From Purpureocillium takamizusanense (taxonomy: Eukaryota; Ascomycota; Sordariomycetes; Hypocreales; Ophiocordycipitaceae), in NCBI RefSeq assembly GCF_022605165.1, contig NC_063068.1:4960001-5024000 (forward strand): DNA of 64,000 nucleotides, in the 5' to 3' direction. Within the stretch, counting starts at the first letter, position 1. The number at the start of each line of letters is the position of its first letter. The position numbers and the translations under genes are program-made. This document shows, piece after piece, positions 1 through 8,731 of the stretch. A model generated the notes under the pieces. That model was not told the DNA's origin. It saw nothing but the letters and a program-made list of their open reading frames with translations, and searched no databases.

Positions 1-569
1 CGCCTCCGATAATCGAACGAAGCATCCTGCTAATCTATTGCTTGCCCAGGCATTCCTCGTCTTCTGCGGCTTCCAAGGGCTGCTCCATGTCCGAGAGAGC
101 CGAAGGGGTGCCATCGCCCTGTAGAAGCGGGTCGCTGCCTTTGAGGAATCGAATCTTGGCGCTGGCGTTTTTGACATTGGTTTCTTCTTTAAAGTTTCTG
201 AGGACGGCAGTAAAGAGTCGGAGAACTCAAGCCTTGTCGCGCGGAAAGACGGGACACGACACTGTCTGCTGTACACGACCGAAGCGACGAACTGCTAGTG
301 GGCTGGACATGCCTGGAGCGGTTTACAGAGTCAACTGTACGAACAACGGGTGCGACGAACGAATAGATCTGTACTTGACATGAACTATTGGCGCTTAATT
401 GACTGAGCACAGGGCGGCCCCGTGACGGAGCACTTTCATCCTCAAACAGTGCGGCTCCCGCAGACATGTATTCCTCGTTCTTTTGCTCCGGAACCATTCT
501 GTACCGTGCCCAGACGTCGCTGGTGTTCCTTTCCGCCCCTTGACTTTCCAGGACCTCGATTCAATTCAA
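1..569. other. Window edge and 3' flank of the PTH11-like gene
   Basis: No gene could be supported. On the minus strand there is a 64-codon open frame (35-226), ending in TAG at 35-37, with a possible acceptor TCAG ending at 198. It has a plausible hydrophilic peptide composition but no recognisable family and no convincing upstream exon. It could be the last exon of a small gene or chance. Confidence 0.3.
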
Positions 570-1736
570 TCACCCGCGTGTATGTGACGTAACCCGGATG
601 GCCGTGTGGATGGTAATTCCACCCAGCGCGGCCTCATCACAGCTTTCCCCCTTCTCTACGGTGGTGATCCATACTGGCTTGTCGCTGTCTCTCGATGACG
701 TCGCTCCGCTCTCACCGCTACTGCCGACATGTGCCGCCTCCTCGTCGCAACGAGACGGGCGCGTCGTCAGTTCCACCCACTGCGGCCTGCTGGAACGGTG
801 GACGGTGGTGACGGTGCGGCGGACGGTGGTCGAAGACTTGGGCCGAGAGCGAGACCCCCGGCGGCTCCGTCGCTTGAAGAGCGGGCGAAGCGTCGGTATC
901 GAGGCCGCGATGATGCCCACGCTGGGCTCGATGGAAGACCACATGGCCGTGTTCCTGCGATTCGTCCAGTCAGCAACGCCGCCAACGAGCAACGTCCGCC
1001 CTGGAAATGAAAACTGGGGGCCTTTTGTCGTCACTTGCATGGTCGACTTGAAGTAGCCGGGCGTGGAGTCTTCGGTGAATGTCAGCGTCGTCATGCGAAC
1101 GATGATGGTGATTCCCGCGCTGTGCCGTTTCTCGTTAGCAATTCATGGCAGGCGGGCGGCGATGGCGATGGCGACGGCTGGCAGGGAGGCTTTCTCGTCG
1201 GCTCACTCACACGATACTCAGGCCCAGCAAGGCAATGACCGTCACCTTGTTGCGCGTCTCCATCCGGACGTTCCATAGCATCACCACGGGCAGCAAGCCC
1301 ACCACCCACGCCGACAGGGCCGATACGGCGGCGTGCACCATGGCAACCGTCGACACAGTCCCTTCTCCGATGCAATATGCCGACGGAGCGGTGATGCCGC
1401 CGCGTCCGCCTGCTTCATCTCCTCCCCTTCCTCCTCCTCCATCACCACCTGCTGCTGTCGCTCCAATTTCATGCACCGTGCTGCTGCCGCCGCCGCGGTA
1501 GCGCACGCGATCCCAAAAGAAAGACGGTGGCCAGCACTGCAGCAAGGTGGTGAGGAGATACCCAGCCGACGCAAATGCCGCGGCGGCGAGAAGCGCGTGA
1601 AGGACCCGCCGGTGCAGCCGGCGCGTCACGATGCGCAGCAGGAAGAGGCACACGGAGACGCGGATGGCGAGCGTCGTGAGAGCGTAGATGGCGGTGCAGA
1701 TGTAGATGCCCTTCATGGAGGTGACGACGTGCTCCA

Positions 1737-1767
<31 letters not shown>

Positions 1768-2206
1768 GCCACCGGCATGACGCTGGTCGCCCTGGCCCAT
1801 GGCGCCGTACGTGGCGCCGCGCATAGTAATGGAGCTCGAGACAAGAAACAGCGTCTGCGACAAGAGGGGGAAAAAAGAGAATTTAGCGCTCTGAAACGAA
1901 AGCGTCTTCTGATGAAGCGCCAAGGCGGGAGTTTGCTGGCTTTGGGATGGATAATGGTCTTACCGTGGCGATCATGATGGCCCAGTCGTCGGGGGCAAAG
2001 GAGCGGGTGATGAAGACGCGCACGTAGATCCTCAGGCCGGAGAAGATGAGGCAGGGGATGATGAGGCCCAGCTGCACCCAGAATAGGCGCATGCCCTCTC
2101 CGCCGGCGGCCATGTTGGTTTGCGCTGCGCGAGGAGGCTTTCCCTTTCCTCGCTTGTTGGACCAGTTCGGTTGTTGTTTCGTCACGCTGGACGATGGAGC
2201 TGGCAC
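570..2206 (-). CDS. PTH11/SAT4-type rhodopsin-fold integral membrane protein
   Basis: Three exons fit in frame: 2206-1964, 1854-1211 and 1119-570, giving 478 aa. Both introns have GT-AG ends and the second has a TGCTAAC branch site. The start at 2206 is the first ATG; another Met lies at 2113. Several hydrophobic helices are visible. The first is followed by a DDWAIM segment, and the C-terminal third carries WSSIEPSVGIIAASIPTLRP, the hallmark of the fungal SAT4/PTH11-like seven-helix family. In that family PTH11 itself is a plasma-membrane receptor for surface sensing in appressorium formation; many paralogues have no known ligand. An unusual run of 12 glycines lies in the loop after helix 2, encoded by a GCC repeat. 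The hydrophilic C-terminal tail (about 120 aa, Ser/Arg-rich) is expected to be cytoplasmic. The family call is firm; a role in sensing is inference. Confidence 0.87.
1738..1775. repeat. GCC trinucleotide repeat within coding sequence
   Basis: An almost pure GCC run (with CCACCGCC at the right end) encodes the polyglycine stretch of the PTH11-like protein on the minus strand. Confidence 0.9.
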
Positions 2207-3233
2207 GAAGAGTGACAGTCAAGGGGGATAAATGGTGGTGATGAGGCCATCATGGGACGTAAAACCGTTGGAAATGCATGAACTTTGCGGACATGTGCTG
2301 CAGCTCGACTTCAGATTCACCGGTGCTCGCCCGCGCCGATGGGCCTGCCGGATTCACAGGAAAGCAGGCGCCGGGTCAACGGCCCATGAAAGACAGAAGC
2401 CCGCCGCTCCTCGCCTTTCTCCCTGCGGCTTGGAGCCTCCCGTGGCGTTGGAAGGCAAAGAATTCCCTATCACATGGTGAGGTAAGACTGACTGGATGCT
2501 TGAATGTCCGCTTTACGTGCCGCGTTGAGCCCCGGACCGGCGACGCGGCGTCCGCAAGGCCGGACCGGAAATGTGGGGCACGGTGGTTCCGACTCGGGCG
2601 TTGTCGCCGGGGTGGGTTGGCCACTCCAGCCGGGGCGCATGACGTAAAAAGTCACATTTTCCTCGCATGTGTTGTTTCCGATCCTACGGAACGGCGCATG
2701 CTCTCATAATCGTTCCTGCTCGCCCAAGGGGTGGTTGGTAGCTTACACCTTTGATCAATCCATCACTGCGCTCGCATACAGGGGCCATGCTGTTGGGCTC
2801 GTGATGGTCGTGGCCGCCCGTCGAGTCTTAGACACGGCCGCTTGCCGGACGCGAAAGAGCTTCGCACCTTGACAGTGGAACCAAAGCGGTCGGGCAACTA
2901 TCAAACTGCCGATGCTACTTTACTTGCTATATTTCCGCATCCAAGTGCTTGGCAATGGGCGGTAGTAAGTGATCAATGGTGATGTTATACCCACCGTGGC
3001 GTCATCGATCGTTCATCGCGCGGCGGGCCGGGTGGAAAGCTCCGGTCAGGTCGCGTTTGCGATGACACGGGCACCCCGATGTCTGGATGAACTGGATGAT
3101 TAACTGAATGATTAAAAAGGACATGGGCGTCACTTTTTGTGGTTTTTTCCCAGTGAGAATCATATTCTGCGCCCTCGTTTTATAGTCACCAAGAAAAGAC
3201 AAAGTGTCGATCAAGAAGTCATAAGCAGACATC
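2207..3233. other. Divergent intergenic region, PTH11-like gene / SDR gene
   Basis: This shared 5' flank of two divergent genes contains no coding sequence that could be supported. It presumably holds both promoters; no individual element is claimed. Confidence 0.6.
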
Positions 3234-4571
3234 ATGACATCCGACTTCAATAAAGGCAAGGAGCCGCCAACCCGCCCCGTAATCCCCAACGCGCACCCCC
3301 CGTTCCCCCGCATCATGCTGACAAGTCCCGGAAACGAACGGATGCGACGCAACAGAAAGCGAGATCCCCGTCTCGAAGCAGTCCTTCCCGGGCAAGGACC
3401 GCGACATGCCCGCGCCGGAGCCGACGCGCGACCAGCTCCCCACGGCGGGCGGCGGCGGCGGCAAGGAGACGTACCGGGCGGCGGGCAAGCTCAAGGGCAA
3501 ACGGGCGCTCATCACGGGCGGCGACAGCGGCATCGGGGCCGCGACGGCGGTGCTCTTCGCGCGCGAGGGCGCCGCCGACTCGACCATCGCGTACCTCCCC
3601 GAGGAGGAGGACGACGCGCAGGACACGCGCCGCCAGGTCGAGGAGCTGGGCGCGAGGTGCCACCTCGTCGCCGTGGACCTGACCCGCCGCGAGGACTGCC
3701 AAAGGGTGGTCGACTTTGCCGTGGAGAAGATGGGCGGCATCGATATTCTGTTTAACAACGCGGCCTGTAAGCGTGACCGACAGCCCCCTTTCCTCCGGCC
3801 TCCTCTCCGAGTCTGGGTATTGGCGATCGTGCGAGGGATACAGAAACAAGACAGAAAAGAGAGAAGCAACGAAATAGGCTGACTGACGCATCTTCCGCGT
3901 GTAGACCAGATGATGGTCGAGGACATCGCGGACCTGCCCGAGGAGCAGTGGGTGCGCACCTTCAACACCAACATCCACTCCTTCTTCTACGTCTCCAAGT
4001 ACACGCTCAAGCACATGAAGCCCGGGTCCACCATCATCAACAACGCCTCCATCAACGCCTACATCGGCCGGCCCGACCTCCTCGACTACACGTCCACAAA
4101 GGGCGCCGTCGTGTCCTTTACGCGGGGCCTGAGCAACCAGTACCTCGGCAAGGGCATCCGCGTCAACGCCGTCGCGCCGGGTCCAGGTTAGCCAACCCGC
4201 CCACCTTTTACCGCTCCTTATCCCTTTCTCCCCTTTCCCTTGCTCCATATCACCTGCTCAGTTGTGCAGTTGAGTGGCAGTGGCAGAATCTGCGGACAAG
4301 GAGGGAGAAAGGGGTGAAGAGTGAAAGAGAGAGAGACACACACAAAAGCGTGCAGCCGTTTGCTGACTCCTCCTCCTCCCGTCCAGTGTGGACGCCGCTC
4401 ATCCCGGCGACCATGAACGACCGCGCGCAAAAGGAGTTTACGAGCCCCATGGGCCGACCCGCGCAGCCGTCCGAGATTGCCACCTGCGTCGTCTTCCTAG
4501 CGTCCAACGACAGCTCGTGCGTCAGCGGGCAGGTCATTCACTGCAACGGCGGCGTGATAGTCAACGGCTGA
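3234..4571 (+). CDS. Short-chain dehydrogenase/reductase (classical SDR, glucose-dehydrogenase-like)
   Basis: An NAD(P)-dependent oxidoreductase of the classical SDR fold. Exons two to four are secure: to 3766, 3905-4186 and 4387-4571, with CTGAC branch sites before the acceptors. The first intron is ambiguous. Either donor GTAATC at 3279 with acceptor at 3363 (304 aa), or a GC donor at 3256 with acceptor CAG at 3355 (299 aa). Both keep the FPGKD segment that precedes the Rossmann domain in this subfamily. Motifs in the 304-aa model: ITGGDSGIG at about 65-73, NNAA near 147, catalytic Ser198, Tyr211 and Lys215 (NNAS and YTSTKGA), and APGPVWTPLIP after the active site. The protein ends in GGVIVNG. 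Related fungal and bacterial proteins are usually annotated as glucose 1-dehydrogenase or general-stress oxidoreductases. The substrate cannot be read from sequence. Confidence 0.9.
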
Positions 4572-4948
4572 AGACGGACGGACGGACGGACGCGGGGGAG
4601 TTGGAGTTGGTGAAGGGAGGGAGAGAAAAAGCGTCGATTATGGGAGAAATGAAGCAGCGTCTTGCAACCTCTGTCGAGAGTGGCGGTTGGATGGAAGCAG
4701 GTTCAAGAAAACCGAGCAAGTTCAGAGTAAAGAAACAAAATGAATTTACGCCAACAAGATCAAAAAAAATCTTGTTAGTGATGGGCTTTGAATCTGACGA
4801 AAGGCGTGGTGCCTATCCGTCGTCTTGTCGTACGTGTCCGCGTCGCCGACGCCGGGGGCTGAGATGACTTTGTTGCGCCATGATAGCTGCGAAACTTGCA
4901 TCACTTATTCCCGAGTCCCCCTTCAAAACTTGCCTCCGCAATCCCACC
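4572..4948. other. Intergenic spacer, SDR / HET-domain gene
   Basis: Short tandem spacer. A GACG(G) repeat lies just after the SDR stop (4574-4591). The HET reading frame is open upstream to 4880 but a start at 4949 is preferred. Confidence 0.6.
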
Positions 4949-6802
4949 ATGCGGCTGCTCAACGCAACCACCTTTGAGCTTGCCCTCTTCTCCGATGACC
5001 AGATCCCCCCGTACGCCATCCTCTCCCACACGTGGGCGGAGGAAGAAGCGTCTTTTGAGTCCCTCTCTGGAGTCGGAGCCGCCGCCGCCGCCGGCGTCGC
5101 GTCGCGCGCCCGCCAGCCGCGGGGATGGGCCAAGATCACGCAGAGCTGCGCCGCCGCGCGGGCCCTCGGCCTCGACTACATCTGGGTCGACACCTGCTGC
5201 ATAGACAAGGGCAGCAGCGCGGAGCTCTCCGAGGCCATCAACTCCATGTTTCGCTGGTACCGGCAGGCGTCGGTGTGCATCGCCTACCTGGCCGACGTCT
5301 TCGGTGTCGATGTCGACGGAGTCGCAGACGGCGAGGACACCACCCGGCGGGGAGGGAGCGGCGGCGGCCGGGGCGTCTGCTTCAAGCGCAGCCGCTGGTT
5401 CACGCGCGGGTGGACGCTGCAGGAGCTCATCGCGCCGTGCGAGGTGCTCTTCTACGGCGCCGACTGGGCGAGCCTGGGCACCAGGGCCTCGCTGCGCAAG
5501 CTCATCAAGGAGGCTACCGGCATCCCCGAGCAGCTCCTCGCGGCCGCCCGGGGAGGAGACGCCGCCGCCGTCGACGCCTTCTCCGTCGCGCAGCGGATGA
5601 GCTGGGCCGCCGCGCGCGTCACGACCCGGCCCGAGGACGTGGCCTACTGCCTGCTGGGCCTCTTCGACATCAACATGCCGCTTCTCTACGGCGAGGGGCC
5701 TGCCAAGGCCTTCAAGAGGCTTCAGGAGGAGATCATCAAGTCGACAGACGACGAGTCGCTGTATGCGTGGCGCTGCGGGCCCCAGTCGTTGCCCGGACGG
5801 TGTTTCTGGGGACTGTTGGCCGAGAGCCCCGCGGCCTTTGGCAACTACGGCCATCTGCTGCCGGTCCGGTCGCGATACCTGTCCAGGCGGCGAGCCAGAA
5901 AGACCGTCACCGTGACGAACCGAGGGCTGACGCTGGACCTCTCGCTCACGCCGTTTCCCAATGACCGTTCCGGCACCATATACTTGGCCTTTCTCGACTG
6001 CGACGTGCGTAGAGAGGGATCTACGTCGACTCTGGTGCCGGCCATCCTCCTACAAAGGATAGCCTGGGACAGCGATGCCGACTTTACTAGAATTCGACCT
6101 GACATCCTGGCACTCTCCATGATGAATGTCATTGTCTTGCCCGACGAGATTTCTCTCAAAATGGGTCTCGGCCCTGGCGACCAGAGTGCGGCCGTGGCAG
6201 AGCCTAAAGCACAGCAAATATCTATCCCTCACAAATGTACGGCGGCCCTTCCCCCGAGCGGTATACTATTCGACCCTCAAGTGCACCACACGGGCAACAT
6301 GCCCGATCAAGTAACAGTGGAGGTGACATCTCGGTCTCCGACCTGGCAGTACTTTGCCAGCCCGACGTTGCCCAACTCGAACGAGCTCTATGAAATCAAC
6401 TTCAACCTTGTCTCCGTGCCCGACGTCGACCACCTCGTAGCACCCGTCGTATTCGGTGTCTTGGAGCTGGACATCAGCACGGCTTCGGCGGATGACGACG
6501 GGTGCTGTCTTGTCGCAGGGCTCGAGCCGACGGAGCCGAACCCGTTCAACACACAGGCACTGTATTTTGTGCCTTGGTGCGCGTTTGAATCGCGGCGAAG
6601 CGTTGTCGACTCGAGTTTCAAGCATGTCATGGACAAGGCCTCGAGGCAGGGCCGCGAGCATTTCGTCTTGAGCCACGGACGCCGACTGGTGGCTACATTT
6701 GAGCTTGATACAAAGTACTCGAGGCTCTTTTATCGGCTCAAAATCAGTGTAGCCGACGGAGAAGTCGTGCGTCAACGCCGTGATCGAGTGACAGCTGGAT
6801 AA
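4949..6802 (+). CDS. HET-domain protein (heterokaryon incompatibility type)
   Basis: A single exon of 617 aa. The start at 4949 (CCCACCATG context, protein beginning MRLLNATTFEL) matches the usual beginning of this family. An in-frame ATG at 4880 would add 23 residues and is less likely. The HET domain runs from YAILSHTW (about residue 22) through DYIWVDTCCIDK and RWFTRGWTLQELIAP (about 150-165). It is followed by the family's second conserved block, PEDVAYCLLGLFDINMPLLYGEG, and SLYAW. The remaining C-terminal half has no repeats (no WD40, ankyrin or NACHT visible). HET proteins mediate programmed cell death after fusion of incompatible hyphae, but most paralogues, this one included, have no tested specificity. 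The gene converges on the DUF4291 gene with a 2-bp gap. Confidence 0.9.
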   Translation: MRLLNATTFELALFSDDQIPPYAILSHTWAEEEASFESLSGVGAAAAAGVASRARQPRGWAKITQSCAAARALGLDYIWVDTCCIDKGSSAELSEAINSMFRWYRQASVCIAYLADVFGVDVDGVADGEDTTRRGGSGGGRGVCFKRSRWFTRGWTLQELIAPCEVLFYGADWASLGTRASLRKLIKEATGIPEQLLAAARGGDAAAVDAFSVAQRMSWAAARVTTRPEDVAYCLLGLFDINMPLLYGEGPAKAFKRLQEEIIKSTDDESLYAWRCGPQSLPGRCFWGLLAESPAAFGNYGHLLPVRSRYLSRRRARKTVTVTNRGLTLDLSLTPFPNDRSGTIYLAFLDCDVRREGSTSTLVPAILLQRIAWDSDADFTRIRPDILALSMMNVIVLPDEISLKMGLGPGDQSAAVAEPKAQQISIPHKCTAALPPSGILFDPQVHHTGNMPDQVTVEVTSRSPTWQYFASPTLPNSNELYEINFNLVSVPDVDHLVAPVVFGVLELDISTASADDDGCCLVAGLEPTEPNPFNTQALYFVPWCAFESRRSVVDSSFKHVMDKASRQGREHFVLSHGRRLVATFELDTKYSRLFYRLKISVADGEVVRQRRDRVTAG

Positions 6803-6804
6803 TG

Positions 6805-7458
6805 CTAGTCTTGGGATCCATCTGAGGTGGTCGCAACGTCCATGCGCAGTATGACTGCCAGCTCGCGAGAGACTGCAAGCGGGCGCTCTTCAGGGACGAG
6901 CCCGAGCTGGACAAGCTCCTCTGTGCTAATGTCGGGGCGCTGGTCGATAGTCTCCTTCAGGCGCCTCGCTGTTTCCGTCACGTCTTGAATGGAATCGACC
7001 CACTCGGCGGCCCATGTGGTGCTGAGTGAGCCCGGGACGCCAATCTGTATACTGCGGTAGGGAAGGACGTCTAGCTTGGGCGTGCGCTCGGGATCCCACT
7101 GGATCCTGACCTCGGTGGTCCGGTCACGAGCCGTGTCTTGCGGCTCTCCGGCGGCGGGCTTGTGGGTGGACAGAACGCCGCGCTCCAGCAGGGCAAGGAA
7201 GTGGTGGTGTTTCATCTTGAGGGCCAGAATGCGCTCCTGTCGGGGGTCCTTGAAGGAGTACCCGGCACGATACATCATCCATGCCCAGCTGGGCTTGATC
7301 CAGGTCATGCGGCCAGGGCGAAAGTCGGGCGAGGCATTGAGCCTCTGCTCCTTGACAGCAGCGTCGGCGATGGAGCGCTTGTACGCTTGGTATACCGTGA
7401 CGGTGTCGTCGTCGTAGAGGGCGCGGATCTGGCGATATGGCACTTGCGGCGTGGTCAT
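6805..7458 (-). CDS. DUF4291 family protein
   Basis: An intronless 217-aa protein starting MTTPQVPYRQIRALYDDDTV. The family is recognised from IRALYDDDTVTVYQAY near the N-terminus, the block RMTWIKPSWAWMMYRAGY (about 50-67), the HHHFLALLERGVLS segment and a VRIQWDPERTPKL segment near the middle. The length fits the family (roughly 190-220 aa). DUF4291 proteins occur in bacteria and fungi; their molecular function is not known to me and none is asserted. Its stop codon lies 2 bp from that of the convergent HET gene, so the transcripts almost certainly overlap at their 3' ends. No signal peptide or membrane segment is visible. Confidence 0.88.
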   Translation of the reverse strand: MTTPQVPYRQIRALYDDDTVTVYQAYKRSIADAAVKEQRLNASPDFRPGRMTWIKPSWAWMMYRAGYSFKDPRQERILALKMKHHHFLALLERGVLSTHKPAAGEPQDTARDRTTEVRIQWDPERTPKLDVLPYRSIQIGVPGSLSTTWAAEWVDSIQDVTETARRLKETIDQRPDISTEELVQLGLVPEERPLAVSRELAVILRMDVATTSDGSQD

Positions 7459-8731
7459 CGTGGCAGAGGAGCAGTGGCAGTGTGTCTGGTGGGAGTGGTA
7501 TTGGCGGGACGCCGGGCCGGACGATGGATGGGTTCACCATTTATGAAGGCGATAGGCCATGGGCCAGATGAAGGCAGACAGCTCGTGGTGGCGCTGGGCT
7601 GAGGCGACGATGGCGAGCGGCTGGAGCTTCAGGGAGCCTGGGGGAAGCCTCGGGGAGCCTTGGCTTGACGGGCGGTGACTCTTTCGGCGGGCACCGTCTG
7701 CTAGCAGGAGCGACCCGACGAGTGACGACCTGATCATTGAGTCACAATGCAGATCACGATGGCTTCAGCACGTTGTTTCCCCAGATGTGTACACTTTGAA
7801 TCGCATAAAATATAGGTATGTAAGTTAGTTCGTGCAAAGTAAGTTGGGCCATCCCGCTTGTACTCACGAAAGGTCACATCCATATACAGCGAGCCACGCC
7901 ATGGCGTCACACCAGGGGCCTGAGACTCTGGCGCAGCATTCCAGCACGTGCGTGTGTGCGTGCGCCCTCCATGCCCCCTCCCTGCTCCCGCGTCCCCGCC
8001 ATCTGCAACAATGGAACCCAAGGAGGGAAGTACGTAATAAGGCAAGGCACAGTACCGTAGCTCAGGGGACGGGGGAGCCTCCTCCATCGCTGCAACGCCC
8101 CGCCAGACCCCTGGGGCCCAGCCAGCCCAGCGCGCTCCTCCATGACCTGGGCCCGCGCACAGATGAACGGGGTGCCGCCCGTCCACGACCTGTCGGACTG
8201 TAGGTAGTGGCGGTCTAGCAGTAGTCGGGACTCGGGAGCGGGGCTTCCACTGCCACAGCGCGACCCCGCAGAACCTGAGATGCCCGGTGGAGCTGAAGGT
8301 GAGGTGGTGCTTATGAACTGTTATAGGTGCCTCCACTGCTGTGACCTGACCTCACGGGCTGGTTCCTCAGTGCTGAGATGTGCTGTGCGGTCGGGTGCTT
8401 CCTCCACCACCATAGGTAACCACGACCACCTCCACCACCTGTCAACCGGCTGCCAACCAGCGTCGTCGACTCTCGACAAAGCACGTCTCCCTAACACCCC
8501 ATCATCCTCCCACCGTCTTCCTGCCGACCGTCACCCGCCGCCCCTCTTAGCTCCTCCTCACGTCCGCACCTTCGGGCCTCACGCAGACCGAGGACCTCGC
8601 CAATCTTTCGACCGCGTGTTGTCCCCTCCATCGTCAACCTGACACCCCAGACCATCGTCAGCCTCACCGACAGCTTCCACAAACCTACCCCGCCTGTGCG
8701 GGTGCGACCCTGCCCGCGGGCCGCCGTGTGC
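7459..8731. other. Divergent intergenic region, DUF4291 / VPS9 gene
   Basis: Shared promoter region. The last 300 bases before the VPS9 gene are pyrimidine-rich, as in many fungal 5' UTRs. Open frames here are short and lack any recognisable family. Confidence 0.55.

Noticed and set aside
35..497. Possible small minus-strand gene made of an ATG-start frame (497 downward) and a last exon ending at 35
   Set aside because: No family match, weak splice signals and only about 100 residues. Kept as a note under the flanking region.
3313..4248. Minus-strand 311-codon frame opposite the SDR gene
   Set aside because: It crosses the SDR introns and exons alike and has no family signal.
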